This document shows positions 21,481-34,480 of a stretch of 64,000 nt of DNA, piece after piece; within the stretch, counting starts at the first letter, position 1; every line of letters begins with the position of its first letter. The notes below the pieces were generated by a model. It was given only the letters and a program-made list of their open reading frames with translations, did no database searches and had not been told where the DNA came from. The position numbers were made by a program, and so were the translations under genes. Source of the DNA: Pelobates cultripes (taxonomy: Eukaryota; Chordata; Amphibia; Anura; Pelobatidae); the NCBI GenBank assembly GCA_933207985.1, contig OW240914.1, positions 201,805,402-201,869,401 on the forward strand. The letters run 5' to 3'.

Positions 21481-24140
21481 ACAGGTTAGTGAATAAATCT
21501 TTTTCTACAGCAAATTATAAGCAGGAATTTTACTGTGTCCCCCAATAGTTATATTTGTACTTTTAAAGCGGCTTCGTCACTGGTGGGGGTCTTTGTATAT
21601 TTTGCAAAGACCCCTGACAGTGACTGCTCTGCTGGGTGTCTAGTGACTGTAAGGTGGAGGGGCAGGTGAGTTATACATAACTGGTCACATACACAACAAT
21701 ACAACTTAAGGTCTATGGAGGATCCCGCGAGACCATAGGATCCTCAATAGACAGAGCCTTTTTCCAGACAGTTGTCACTAATGACAGCTTGGGAGAATGA
21801 AAACCCTTTGGAAAGGGCAAAACCCTGTGATTTATCATCCTTTCATGTGGGTAAAACAGTTTTCTCCTGGTGGCCCAGAGAAGTGGACAGTAAAAACAAT
21901 ACCATAGAGACTTGTACGAATTTTGTGCTTTCCTTTCATATTGAGGACTGACCAGCTCAAAATTAGTGCAGGAGTCCCGATTAATTTCCGTTAGTGTAAT
22001 ATTATTTAAATTACTGTGCAAAGTTTATCCAAATGGGCAACTTTGAAGAAATACTGTATTTTGTATGACCCAAAATCCAATACTTTGTTAGTAATCCTAA
22101 TCTTCAGAAAACTATTCAATTAGCAAGCAACAGGCAACAGTATATAAAAAAACACAAGTCGGCTAATCAGCAGAAGCAACCATCAAGCAGCTGGCAAATA
22201 AATCTATGGTAGTTATTGAGCACAAACATGCACCAATTATTAGTTAAAATTGGTGCAATTGTTGATTCTGTAATCATCACTCTGTGTTTTCTAGCAGGTT
22301 TTTATAAAATATATATGCCTCTAACTGATGATAAATAATCTTATTAACAAAAATATATATATCACTCCCGTCATGCTAAGAATAAGTGCACACATTCACA
22401 CAGAAAGGAATCACCAGGTGCTTGAACTCATGGTGCATATAAATCATCTGTAACATTTACTATGGAACTCCACGCTTCCTGTACAACCAACCGCGGTTCA
22501 AGAAGGGTTTGTCCGGATTTTTCGGCCTGTGATCACCATGCACAATGCCACAGATCAACTTAAAAAAAAATCTAATACTTGACTCTTTGTCAGTAGAAAC
22601 ATGTTTTCTGGAGTAATGATTCCTGCTTTACCATCTGAAATTTAAGATATCACTGGGTATGGATAACCCACCTGCCAGTGCTATAATACAGACTCTAATG
22701 TTTGGTAGAAGGGAAAAGGATCTTGGTCAATGCTTCAGGCTAGGCCCTAGATACAGGGAGTTTATTTCCTATTGCTACAAAATTTAATGACATTCAAAGA
22801 AAGAATTCAATGTGTTTTACTAGTTTTGTAACAATAAACATTGTTAGAAAAATAGCAACATGTGTGGCCTACGCATGTTTCAGCATGTAAATACCCTACG
22901 TGAGAGCCAGTATGTGTAGGCATACTGTATGTGTGGAAAACCATGACCGGCCCGAACAAAGCCCGAAACCCATAGATACCCCTAAGATGACTTGAAATAC
23001 AGCCTTCAAGCCAGGCCTCATCACTCAGCCTTACCAAATGAGTTATGCTCTTATGGCTCAATGCAAACACATTCCTCAGCAGTGTACCAACGTTTGATAG
23101 AAAGTTTTGCTGGAACAGAAAGACAATTATGTCAGAAAAGGGCATACCATTTTTTTTTTTTGCTGTGTAGGACAATGCAGATGTTGTGGAGCATTGTGGG
23201 AGATGTATTTCACAATATCTGAAGTTCTGAAGGTTGCCTACCCCTGGTGTAGGCAAATAAAGTATAACCAATTATATCGCTGTCTTGAATTCACCATCTA
23301 CATTAAAAACCTGTTATAACGTTATAACCAAACAATTTCTACCAAACAAATAAAAACAATGCTTCCTTCAAAAGACCTCTTAAATGAACACAGCTCTCCA
23401 TTTTAATAGCAATGATCTGCTTATAGGATGTATGCTATATAGTAGAGTTATTAGATTGTCTTGAATACTAGCTATAATTTGTCCAATGCTGTCGTGGAAT
23501 GGTTAAAATAACGCTTACTATGTTAACCAAAACACATAATATTAAATGGGAAAATGTGAGGGACCTAATACAGGTAATTTGTTCTGGCTGCTTAAAAAGG
23601 CTCTGAGACGTCTTCTGAGCCAGTACACTGCATTAAAAAAGACATATGTTTTGGAAAGTAAAAAATCATTTAAAAAACAAAAAAAATAATGATATTATGT
23701 ATGCTCTACTGATGAATATAGAGACTTAAAATGTTCCTTTAGTGAGTTTTTCCTTTAACAAACTAATTGTAAAGAATCTTAAATAGTTTATGGGCCATTA
23801 TAAACGTGTTTCAACATGTCAACCCACCTACAAACAGAATTCAATATAAAATTAAAAAGTTTCCTTATAATTATACGCTAGCCTTTTATTACAAGTTTCT
23901 GTTGAAATATTACAGAAAAAAAAACTTTATTCCTTCATGGAATTGAAACAGTTACTGGGAAGCCTAGATCAGAAAGCCCTTTGCCCTGTCCTGAATATGC
24001 TGTACATCTGAATAATGACATGTCAGCATTCACTGAGGCTGACTTCAGTAACACAGGAATGTACATTGCGCAATTTCTTTAGATACCCAGGAGCTCTCAT
24101 TTACTTTCTTTGTGGGGTAATATAGAAAGAAATCAACCTC
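21481..24140. other. anonymous sequence
   Basis: No gene is supported. Positions 23168-23250 (AGATGTTGTGGAGCATTGTGGGAG..) resemble half of the hAT-type MITE at 60560-60696, with related text at 37560-37680. Confidence 0.35.
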
Positions 24141-24550
24141 TTAAAGGACCACTAAAGTTACCCAGACTACTTCATCTCAATAAAGTGGTCTGGGTACAGT
24201 GGCCCTTTAGTTTTAAAACTGCAATGTAAAACATTACTGTTTAGTAGATACAACAATGTATCCATGGCCAGGGTTAAAAATACCTCTAGTGTATTATTCC
24301 TGACAACCACTTGAAGCACTTCCTCTGCAACAGCCAAGCTTGAAGCAGTCATGTGATGTTTGGCGTCCATGAGGATCAGATTTACTTCATCCCTATGAGA
24401 AGCATTTGATTGATCACGCAATGTTCACTACATATTGTCTTCTCTATGAGAAGCATTGGATTTGATGATTATCAAGGATTCCTACAGGATGATGTCACAG
24501 GAGAAGGAGCGGGCAGCAGCATCAAGTGAGTCTCAGCGCTGATACAATGG
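24141..24550 (+). mobile_element. TTAA MITE interrupted at a Tc1 end
   Basis: Starts TTAAAGGACCACTAAAGTTA with the hairpin ACCCAGACTACTTCATC / AAGTGGTCTGGGTAC. The interior has TTCTCTATGAGAAGCATTGGA. Its right end is missing where the Tc1-like terminus begins. Confidence 0.6.
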
Positions 24551-24552
24551 TA

Positions 24553-24825
24553 CAGTTGTGTTCAAAAGTTTGCATACCCGGCAGAAATTGTGAAATCTTG
24601 GCATTGATTTTGAATATATGACTGATCATGCAAAAAAATTATTTTATTGAAGGATAGTCATTATATGAAGCCATTTATTATCAAATAGTTGTTTTGGCTC
24701 CTTTTAAAATCATAATAACAGAAATCACCCAAATGGCCCTGATCAATAGTTTACATATTGAATGTTTGGCCTTGTTACAGACACACAAGGTGACACACAC
24801 AGGTTAAAATGGCAATTAATGCTTA
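24553..24825 (+). mobile_element. Tc1/mariner-like element, one end
   Basis: Follows a TA and begins CAGTTGTGTTCAAAAGTTTG, then ACAGAAATCACCCAAATGGC and GTTACAGACACACAAGGTGA. I recognise this terminal region from vertebrate Tc1-like transposons. No transposase frame remains; it grades into CA-rich repeat. Confidence 0.6.
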
Positions 24826-25170
24826 ATTTCCCACATCACTGCATTTAAATGCCAACACTACACACAAACTCAGCACTGCATTTAAACATTAACATAACAC
24901 ACAGACACACCCCTGCATTTAAACACCAACACTGTACATAAAAATACCTCTGCATGCTAACACTAGAAACACCCACACATTAAAACACTAACACTATGCA
25001 CAAACATACCCATGCATGCAAACACCAATACTACACACAAATACACTCATGCATCAGCATTATACAAAAATAGACAAGCATTCACACACACATACTCCAT
25101 ACATAAGCGCACCTATACTGACACACAGGCACTACACACAAATGCAATCCTGCAAGCATGGGCAAATGGT
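24826..25170. repeat. degenerate CA-rich minisatellite
   Basis: Units of roughly 30 bases of the ACACTACACACAAA..GCATTTAAACACCA type, strongly diverged. GT-rich units of similar style follow at 25258-25540 and 27000-27300, making an imperfect inverted arrangement interrupted by an L2 LINE. Confidence 0.6.
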
Positions 25171-25257
25171 AGATTCACAGTTGGCAAAGCATTGTAAAAG
25201 CAGGTAAGGATCAACCTTTTGGAACAAAACCGTTTTTGCACTGGTGCCCTCTTTAGT

Positions 25258-25544
25258 TTTGCCACTGTGTGTGGGATGTCTGTGTATATGCGGACTCTGT
25301 GTAATGTTGTGTTGTTTCTGGTATTGTGTGTTGTGTGTTGAGGGCTTTGCTTATAGGACTTTGTGTGCATTGTAAATGCTGGTTGTTTATCTTATTGTGT
25401 GCATGTATGAGAGCTGTTTGTGGAATTGTTTATGTCTCGGTTGTAGATTTCTTTTTTATGTGTGAACTGCCTGTTGTGTTATGTATGTGTTTCTTTCTGT
25501 GGTATTATGTGTGTATATGTGGAATGTTTGTGGTATTTGTCCTC
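25258..25544 (+). repeat. GT-rich minisatellite, left part
   Basis: Units such as GTGTGTATGTGAG..TTTGTGGTATTGT. Same repeat as 27000-27300; the L2 element separates the two parts. Confidence 0.6.
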
Positions 25545-26995
25545 TTTATTAATATTATTATTTATAAAGTGCCAACAAATTTTGCAGCGCTGTACAACAG
25601 GTGGACTAACAGACAAGTATTTGTTTCAATATGAGTTAGATGCACAACAACAAAGGGAGTAGATGGCCCTGCTTAAACAAGCTTAAATTCCAGAGGGAGC
25701 GGAGTAAAGTGGCACAAGAGGTAAGGGTCGAACGTATATCATGTATAGGAAAAAGTAGGATAATAGAATAGTCTACACTGTAGGCTTAGTTTTTTGGATG
25801 ACACAGTTACAGGAGAGGAAACAAGATGGGTTACCAAGGTGCGGGGAGGGAAAGCTATTTTATTTGATATGCTTTCCTGAAGATGATCTTTTGAGGGAAC
25901 TGCGACTGGATGAGAGTCTAACGGAGCAGAGAAGGGAGTTCCAAAGGAATGTTGCAGCCCTAGAGAAGTCTTGAAGGTGGGCGTCAGAGGTGTAAGTACG
26001 AACAGAGGATAGATGCAGATCTTCGGCAGAGCTTATGGGTCTGGACAGCACATACTTGTGTATTAGTGAAGATAGATAGGTAGGTGCAGCGTTATGTAGA
26101 AATTTACAAGCAAGCACCAACATTTAAAATTGAGCACTAAATCTTACAGGATGCCAGTGTAAGGACTGACAGAGGGGAGAGGCATGGAAGGTCAAACAGG
26201 AAGATGAGCCTCGCCACCGGATTCATTATAGACTGTAATGGGGCAAGCTGGGAATGTGTAAGAACACTGAGAAGCAGATTGCAGTAGTCAAGGTGAAAGA
26301 AGAGTGGCATGGACCAGCACCATAGCCATATACTGTGTTAGATAGGAACGATACAAGTTATGTTTTTTAGATGGGAGAGGTTGGCGTCAAAGACAACACC
26401 AAGGGAGTGAGCCTATGAGGTAGAGCTGATGGTAGTGCCATTGCCTTGGAGAGAGACAGACACGGGAGTAGCACTTGAGGGAGGAAAGACAAAAAGTTCT
26501 GTTTTGAATGGGTTAGGTTTAAGGAAATTAGCAGCCATCCAGTTAGAAATAACAGAGGCAGTCAGAGACATGAATCATGAGGGATGGTGAGCAATCAGGA
26601 GAGGACAGATATATTTGCGTGTCATCCGCATAGAAGTGATATTGGAAGCCAAAAGAGCTGATGAGTTTACCAAGAGCAACAACAAAGACCAAAAGTATGG
26701 GAGTGAGGACAGACAGGGGTTGCAGAGAAGGGGAAGAGCCAGAAAAAGAAACCCTAAAAAAGCCTGTTGAAAAGTAGAAGGAGAACCAGGAAAGAGAAAG
26801 GTCTCGTAATCCAAGTTTATGGAGGATGAGAAGTTGTTGATGATCAACCAAGGTCAAGGAAAATCAGAAGAAAGTAGCGACCACTGGATTTAGCAGCAAT
26901 TAAATTATTGGATACTTTGGTCAGGGCCATTTCAACAGAGTGACGAGTGCAGAATCCAGACTAAAGTGGGTCAAGCTGCCTGTTTTGAAGTATGG
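25545..26995 (-). mobile_element. L2-type LINE, 5'-truncated and frame-shifted
   Basis: Minus-strand pieces follow L2-type ORF2 order. A relic with [14 protein letters not shown] precedes the RT catalytic motif [11 protein letters not shown] (YADD at 26632-26621). Then come a relic of the [13 protein letters not shown] helix and the C-terminal tail NAAPTYLSSLIHKY..LWNSLL (26123-25860). The 3' end is CAGCGCTGCAAAATTTGTTGG..TTTATAAATAATAAT (to 25545). Several frameshifts and stops make it inactive. It lies inside a GT-rich minisatellite. Confidence 0.8.
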
Positions 26996-26999
26996 TTGT

Positions 27000-27300
27000 G
27001 GAATGTCTGCTGTTTTGTGCATGTAATAAGTGAGTATATGTCAGTTGCTTGTAGTATTTGTGTGTGGCGGGAATTGTCTCTGTGTATGTGAGCTGTTTGT
27101 GGTACTGTATGTGTGTCTGGGGTTTTGTATGTGTTCTGTCTGTGATGCTAAGTGTGTATGCGGGTTGCTTATAGTATTTGTATGTGTTGTAGGCTATCTT
27201 TGGTGTTTTGTTATGGGGCTATGTGTGGTATTGTCTGTGTATGTGTGCTGTCTGTGATGTCAAAGTGTGCGTATGTGGGTTGCTTGTAGTTTTTGAGCAT
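27000..27300 (+). repeat. GT-rich minisatellite, right part
   Basis: Roughly 30-base units with TGTGTATGTG and GTTTGTGGTA text, continuing 25258-25544 beyond the L2 insertion. Confidence 0.6.
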
Positions 27301-28346
27301 GGTAATGGGAAGCCATGCAAAGGCTGTGTGTGATGAATGGCACATTTGCCATAGACTGCAGAACCCTTCTTTAGGGTATGTTACCCGATGAAGAGTTCCA
27401 TCTAAAAACATCACTTAAAAATACTAATTTGAAAAACATAGTACAGATAACAAGATATTTTGCATTAGTAACAAGGTATATGCAGAGACAGTAATGATTT
27501 GTTATCTTTGAAAGACAACAAGTCAATCTAAACGCAAACAAATGTTCCCATAGAGACCTAAACTAGGTATAAGGAAAGTCTGACCCTACATTAGGGTGTC
27601 TTTGGGTGGTGTGTAAGCTGTAATATGATGGTGTGTAAGCTTTAATCTGATAGGGTGTCAACTAAATAGTGGCTGGAGACATCTCTCTTTTTAAACATTT
27701 TTGAGATGGCCCTGTGTAGACAAAGCTTGTGTTTAGTTAGTCACGTTTTATTTTTTTGTTCAATTTGCACCCCATATCAGCAGGAATAGAATAAATACCA
27801 ACTTGCCTGAAAATGTAGAGAATAATACTATAATAATAATAATAATAATAATATACTTGACAAAAACTGCTAGTTTATCAAGGTTTGACTTTTCAACTGA
27901 CTTTGAAAAGAAATATGGGTGGAGTTGTGTTTTGCCCAATAGCTCTTTAGATCTCATTGTCAGCTGTTTTTAAAAAAAATCTGATTTTGTTGTAGATTTG
28001 TTACATCCATGTGGATTTGTTTAGAGAGCCCACATTATCCTCTCCTTCAAAGTCATACATAATACACTGTATTTAGCAATGTTTCTTTATGTCAGCATTT
28101 AAATACTCATACTCTTTCTCACACTTTGTTCAACTGTTCTACTTCCGTGGGTTGCAACTAAGTGTGTGTCCATGACTTGCTGCCTTTTGGTTATTGACCA
28201 GGCCATATTATACCAATTTGCTGCATTGCTGACCTAGCTGTGGAATAAGGTTTACTCTTCTTTCTGATGAGACTCAGTTCAGGATTAGGTTACATTGTAT
28301 TTAAACACTGCTGATCTAATGCGTTACCAAGGGTGGATACAATTTC
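27301..28346. other. anonymous sequence with an AAT microsatellite
   Basis: (AAT)n at 27829-27853. No gene is supported. Confidence 0.4.
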
Positions 28347-28861
28347 TTAAAGGCACACTATAGTCACCAGAATAACTGCAGCTTAATATAGTTGTTCTGG
28401 TGTCTACTGCTTGTCCCTGCAGACTTTTTAATTTGCTCTGAAAAGGCAGTGTTTACAATATTACCTAGGAACGCCTCTAATGGCAGTCACTAAGACAGCC
28501 ACTAGAGGTGCTTCCTGGATCAGTGCTGCACACTGTGCAGCACTGACGTTCAGTGTCTCCACTCTCTGCTTGGATACACTGAATGGTTTCCATAGAGATG
28601 CATTGATCCAATGCATCTCTTTGAGGAGATGTTGATAGGCATGGTACAGCATTTTTAAGATCATTAAACTTGATGTTCTCAGACAAGGGGGCAGAGTAGG
28701 GGCAGAGCATGCTGCAATCAGACCCGTGCGGTGCTGAAAAACAAAGGTTAGTTAAGTCACCATTTAAGATTCTGACAGGGGGCCTTCACCTAAACGGCAA
28801 TCTTGGAGCTCTAGTGTCCGGAATACATGTTTGTATTCCTAACACTATAGTGTTCCTTTAA
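28347..28861 (+). mobile_element. complete TTAA MITE, family B
   Basis: TTAAAGGCACACTATAGTCA at the left and CACTATAGTGTTCCTTTAA at the right. Shares the AAAAGGCAGTGTTTACAATA and CACTGTGCAGCACTGACGT blocks with the copy at 60.4 kb. Confidence 0.8.
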
Positions 28862-29086
28862 CATTTTACTTTGTTGTTTGCTGTCAAGGTACTTACACTT
28901 CTATTTGATTTGTATAGAAACTACATGAATTATTGTCTTTGGTGTAAGCTACTAAAATTGCAATTTAGGGAGTTATCTACTAAAAAGCTGAAAGAGCAAA
29001 CCTAAGAAAATTATTTTTCTTAATATTTATCTTTCAGTTTAACACATAACTCCTTAAATTGGGACCCTTATGCAGGATTACCATAT

Positions 29087-29505
29087 TTAAAGTGAAACTA
29101 TAGGCACCCAGACCACTTCATCTCATTGAAGTGGTCTGGGTGCAGTGTCTGGTCTTCCTAATTCTGCAATGTTTACTCCACCTCTAGGGGCTATATTTCA
29201 GTCAACCATTAGAGGCGCTTCTTGGTGTTTCATGGAGTTTAACTCCGTGAAACGATGCTGAATATCCTGAAGCTTTTCTATGGGGAAGCCTGAATGCACG
29301 TGGTGCTCGCCGCAAATATGTATTAGGTTCCCCCATTGCCGTGACATAACAGGAGGAGGAGTCTGAGCCAGCGGCAAGCCTATCTCGGCACTAAAATCAA
29401 GTAAATGAAAGAAAATGTTTTTAACCTTTTTATGACAAGTAGAGGGGGCACGGAGCAGGGGCAGATGGACACTACAGTGTTAGGAACACAGTTTGTGTTC
29501 CTTTA
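29087..29505 (+). mobile_element. TTAA MITE with mixed ends
   Basis: Left end TTAAAGTGAAACTATAGGCA plus the CCCAGACCACTTCATC hairpin of family A. The right end has CACTACAGTGTTAGGAACAC and GTGTTCCTTTAC of the other end type; the terminal A has changed. Confidence 0.65.
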
Positions 29506-29626
29506 CGATACCAAATTAGGGTGCTGTTTGGCAGATAACTTCCTCATAAAGGAGCATTAGGGATATGAAACTTATGCAAGTTTCTCCATAGGAAGTTTTA
29601 CAGTCTGACAGCCACTAGAGGTGGAT

Positions 29627-30026
29627 TTAACGGGAAACTATAGAGCTAGGAATACAAAGTTTCCTTTTGTCACTTACCTGGTTGCAGCACCGATCTCCCT
29701 CTGCGCTGTGTCAGGCTCCATTGACATCAGCAAGCGGGGGAGGGGGGCATAATGCGCACACAAAGTGATCTCATTAGGACTACCCCATAGTAAATCAATA
29801 CATTCCTTAGGGGTTTTAGCTGACCTCATGCAAAGCGAGAGGACGTCCAGCGTCAGTTAGGCAACCAAAAGTCCGCTAAGGCCCGGAAGCACCTATAGAG
29901 GCTGTCTGGTGGAGGTAATTTGCAGTTAATCAGTAATTACAATTGCCGGGTTAAGGGGACAGGGGTACTGCACCTAAACCACTTAAATGAGATGAAGTGA
30001 TCTGGGTGCCTATAGTGTCCCTTTAA
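29627..30026 (+). mobile_element. complete TTAA MITE
   Basis: TTAACGGGAAACTATAGAGC at the left and GTGCCTATAGTGTCCCTTTAA at the right, with a GC-rich family interior. Remnants of a further copy (CACCCAGACCACGTCG..) lie at 30085-30150. Confidence 0.7.
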
Positions 30027-31660
30027 TCCTGCAATGTAAACATCTGAGTTTCCAAAAACCTGTAGTGTTTTACCTTGAAGGGTTAAAATGACAGTACCAC
30101 TGCACCCAGACCACGTCGTCGAGATGAAGTGGCCTGGGTGGCTTTAGTGCTTTTTTTAAATTTAGAGGTTTTCTGAATGGATAATTAAAAAAACAAAAAC
30201 AAAAAACTGGTTCTAACAACTAGTGCAAAAATGTAAAACAGAAGAAGTCACCAATGGAATGTGCTTTCTTGTTGCTTGTTGATTGACAAATCTCACTCAG
30301 TGTGTCCAGTCCAAATGGTATTGATCTAACTAACTGAATAAAACTAAAACAATCAAGTTTAATTCAAAACATTACGGTCTACTTCGGTTTAAATCAGTTT
30401 CTACATAGTTACAATTGATTATGTGAAGAGGAATGTTTGCTAGTATGGCTAACTGCAAGCCAAGCGTCAGAAATAGGCAGCACCCATGTCCTCTCCTTTT
30501 TAATCAGTGACATCCAGCTACAGTAAGCTGCAGAGTTTGGGCGTGGACCTGAGGCAAACTCAGCCCTGATAATGCTACACAAGCTGTGATATCAGAAAAG
30601 AAAAATGAGGGGGATGGGCATTGATGCCACGATAAAACCTGCTGATTGATCCTCTGTTGTACCAAACAACATACAAGCAAATTAATCCCCTTTCCTCCAG
30701 TACAATAGAGGCAATTCTTGAATGTTCAGTCACGCTGAACTTCCCATGCATTCTTTGCACAGAGTATGGAGACATGCACTGAGCTGCAGTGGCATAGGGA
30801 TAAGACACGGGGAATAACAGTGAACTTCACCTGGGGGATTAGAGGCAACTTCTGGGAATTCAGCTGCTGTGACTACTGGCCCTCAGGGTGCCTGATTAGC
30901 TTTATTGAGAGATATTCCCCCTTGACATATTTCCAATAATGTTACAGCATTCTCTCATCACATGTATCCCTGCTGACAATGACAGAATGCGACAGACTTC
31001 AGCTGTGTTGCTGTGCAGACACTAAACAGGGAAAGGTGATAAATAGAAAGTTTAGTAAACTTGATAATCAGATAACCACACTAATTATGAAGAGTGTTTT
31101 AATAAATGCAATTTTTTTGGTTTATTTTGTTTTTATTCAAGATTTTCGTAGATGATGACATTGCTTAGAAAACAATAATATTCAGTGACATCTATAGACA
31201 TTTATCTGACAGAGTTTCTTATTAGTACAACTTGATATTGTAATCAGGATGATAATTGACATGGATCGGTAAAATATGTTAACATTTCAAGGTATGAATA
31301 AATGTGTTTTACACATCCTCAACAGACATCCTCCCTAGATGGTCCCTTGAGAGTGGCTGGGCACGAGTGTGATGAGTTGCGCATGTCACATTATGTGAGA
31401 ATGGTTGCTTAGATGCGTGTCTTTAGTCTGTGCCCAAACTTAACTTCAATTTTTATTAGGGTGTCTCTTAACAGATATCCATCCCCTGATTCATTGCTAA
31501 GCACATGAGCATCATGTTCGTAGTCTGGTATAAACAAATGAGGGTATAAACTCTGGTCGGTTGGTAAATGCATTTTATTATTGGCTATTTAGAGAAACTT
31601 TAAAACGTGAAGAATACAAGGACAGGACTAAATAATTTATAGATGTGTGTTGTCTAACTC
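30027..31660. other. anonymous sequence
   Basis: Apart from the MITE remnant at 30085-30150, no gene or element is supported. Confidence 0.3.
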
Positions 31661-31674
31661 AATTTATACTAGAG

Positions 31675-31880
31675 CATAGGGTTGGGAGAGGGGAGATCCT
31701 GATGGAAATTAGATGGGGGAGGGAAGACAGGTGGGGAGGGAGGGGAGAGAAACAGGGGGTAAAGTGAGGGGAACGTGTCTGAGTAAGTGAGGAGAGGTAA
31801 ATGGAGAGTGGAAGGGGGGGGAGGTGGGGGGCTTGGGAAGGGAGAAAAACAAGGAGGGAGGAAATTGGATGTGAGTGCTG
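31675..31880 (+). repeat. G-rich purine tract
   Basis: About 200 bases of almost pure G/A with many GGG runs on the plus strand (GGAAGGGGGGGGAGGTGGGG near 31810). Serine/proline ORFs on the minus strand come from this composition. It could form a G-quadruplex or triplex. Confidence 0.8.
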
Positions 31881-31904
31881 GGACTGGCTGGCATTACACC
31901 AGAA

Positions 31905-33080
31905 CATGGTGCCCAGAGGCTCTACCCCGAGCTGCAGTGGTTATACGTTTACATGACGTTTGAACTTCTAGCTGGATAATCTAGCACATGTGGTATAGAT
32001 ATGTAGTTTGACTAGCTGTATGCTTGTTTGTTTACTAAACAGCAAATTGTGAACTAAAATTCCAATTGCAAAATTTTGTTAAAAAGTGCTGATATAGACA
32101 AGCTTGGCTGATTTTTCCTGAATTTTTAAATTCAGTTCTCAGTTCACTATATCCCAGTGTTAAAGGAACACTATAGTAATATACAAAGCTGTATTCCTAA
32201 CACTGTAGTGTCCCCCATCAAATGAAAGCATTGCCGCTTTGATGTGGTACAGAAATTAATCCTCTAAATCTTTGCTTTTGAAGACATCCTGTATTTTTTT
32301 ATGGAGTAACTCTGCCTCTGACCGTGCTGTCCTAAATGTACATTTGTAAATTATATTTCAGTGCTGTGAGGTGTCAGTATACCGTGTGTGACTGCCTTTT
32401 GTCTCGCTTAAATGTAATTAAATGGTTTCAACTTCTGTGAGTCAAAATTCACAGCCCAATGTTGGAAAAGTATAGTGATATACGCTACTATACAAACAAT
32501 AATGCACCAAAATAGTAATTTAATCTTTCCGCAGTGGCACAGCCTGTCCTTTATCTGTGGTGCACCATGCTCCACTCACAGTACTGCTTTTATGCCCCTT
32601 CTTCTATGCAGATGACTCCCATAATTTCACAGTATAAAAAAATAAAACCAAAAAGGGAGGATCTCCAATCATGAAAACTGTCTTTAGTTGCAACAACAAA
32701 TATTGCACTAACCAAAGGAAACAAACAAACCAACGTGTTCAGTGCTCTTGTTTGTTTTGTGATTCAGAGTGACAGAATTCAATGAGTTGTCGATCTCTTA
32801 ACATTCAGACAAAGCGCTTTTAAAAAAAAAAACCTGATGCACAAGTCTAATGGTGGGGACCTTTGTCAATTAATCTTAACAGGAGTCCCTTTTCCATGGA
32901 AATAAAGGAAGAAAACCAGTCTGAGCAAAAACAAAACCGTAATTAACATACATAATGGGGGGAAATAACTGCTGTTACGAGTGTATGCGTACAAAAAAAA
33001 ACGTAAAGAGAGGACAGTTCCAAATAAGAATGGTTTGTAAGATAGGTATAAAGGAAACATACAATGAAATGTTTGTGGGC
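31905..33080. other. anonymous sequence with one MITE end
   Basis: At 32160 a TTAA MITE end begins (TTAAAGGAACACTATAGTAA, with the hairpin to CACTGTAGTGTCCC by 32212). Its other end was not found. The rest is unassigned. Confidence 0.4.
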
Positions 33081-33099
33081 CAGGACATACGTAAAAATG

Positions 33100-33160
33100 A
33101 GAGCGATCTCAGGGTATCCTTCCTGGTAAAATAATTTATAAATAAAGAAAGAAAAATGAT
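33100..33160 (+). mobile_element. possible LINE 3' tail
   Basis: CTCAGGGTATCCTTCCTGGT followed by AAAATAATTTATAAATAAAG resembles short tails of non-LTR elements in frogs and fishes. The evidence is this tail only. Confidence 0.3.
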
Positions 33161-33754
33161 AGAGATGATAATACCATGTGTAGCACAATAAATAACTGTG
33201 AAAAGGTAAGTAAAATGGAGAATATGGCACTTATCTGTGTGGGGCAGCAAAGAAATAGGAATATTGTTTCACAGTCACCTTTTATATAGACAAGACTATT
33301 CTGATTGACTACGGTACCATTTTATTTAGCCATGTTTGGTTGCATATATTTCTGTTTTGCCTTGTTAAATCACCTGTTTGTTGCAGTAGTAAATATAGTT
33401 GAATATATAATATGAACCTCTTAATGTGGGCCTCCTGTCTAACATAAAATTATGTTTTATTTTGACAGTTCAGATAAATTGAGAAGATATACTCTGTATT
33501 AAGTTGTAAAATTCTAGTTCCATCTAGTGGCTAATTGATGGTATTGCTGTACTATGGTCATGTTATGCAAAAAAATATGTTCTCACCTTAGTACAAAACC
33601 TGTAACAATTGCTTTAATTTCAGGTTATTCCAGGTCTCCCCACTGTCCCAATGTCAGCGGGATATTCTCTATTTTAAGGTTTTGCCGTCCTGACTTTGTT
33701 CCCTGGTGTCCTCCTTTTGAGGATACCAGGGAACTGTCCCAAAAAATCATACTG

Positions 33755-34480
33755 CTATCGTACCATAGCTGCTGTAGCATGTGTTTTATGCATAGGAAGG
33801 TGTACAGTTCCTCTCTGAGGGAGAGAATAATCTTTAAGTAGATCTGGGAATGCCTTCAACTCCTGTGGGCCAAATAGGGTGCTAATGGGTGTCGCTCCAC
33901 CTTTCACCCAGGAACCTAATGGAATCCCCTCAGATAGGGCACTAAGAGCTTGTATTGGAGCATAATATGCGAGTTTGACTTGACCTATTAGCCGTGGAGC
34001 CCATCTCCTCCAGCTTTGAAGGAGGTATGATGTGGCCGGTAGTACACGCGACCCAGCACTTATGGGTACGGTCCACAGCAGGTGGTTTAGTTGACAGAGT
34101 GTTAAGCAATAGTATTCTAGGGGGAGCCAAACATCCAGGACTTGTGCCATTATGGACGCTCGATAGTACATTGTGACGTCAGGTACTCCCAACCCTCCTT
34201 TGTGGAGGGGAAGCAATGTCAGCCGTCTAGATACCCTGGGGGTTTGTTTTTCAAAATGTGTGCATTGAAGATGGATTGGAATTGCTGTAAGGTTTAATTA
34301 GGGATTTGTTTAGGGATTGTTCGGAAAAGGTAGAGGACATACGGCAGGGCCATCATCTTGATGGTGTGAATTCAGCTGAACCATAAGATCTCATGGTAGC
34401 TCCACAGATCTAGTTGCGATCGGAGTTTAGGAGTGAGGTCCACATTGTTGTTGTTTTTTTAATGATAGTTAGGGGAGAGA
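33755..34480 (-). mobile_element. L1-type ORF2 C-terminal fragment
   Basis: The minus-strand frame LPLHKGGLGVPDVTMYYRA at 34214-34160, with MAQVLDVWLP after it, is the GGLGxPD..YY.A signature that follows the RT domain in L1-type ORF2. Upstream on the same strand (to about 34480) lies a relic of the MALPYVLYLFRTIP helix in another frame. It is frame-shifted and has no RT catalytic core, so it is a pseudogene. Confidence 0.7.

Noticed and set aside
24826..25170. Array of short similar units as a possible CRISPR
   Set aside because: Degenerate CA-rich minisatellite in a vertebrate-type sequence; no regular repeat-spacer pattern.
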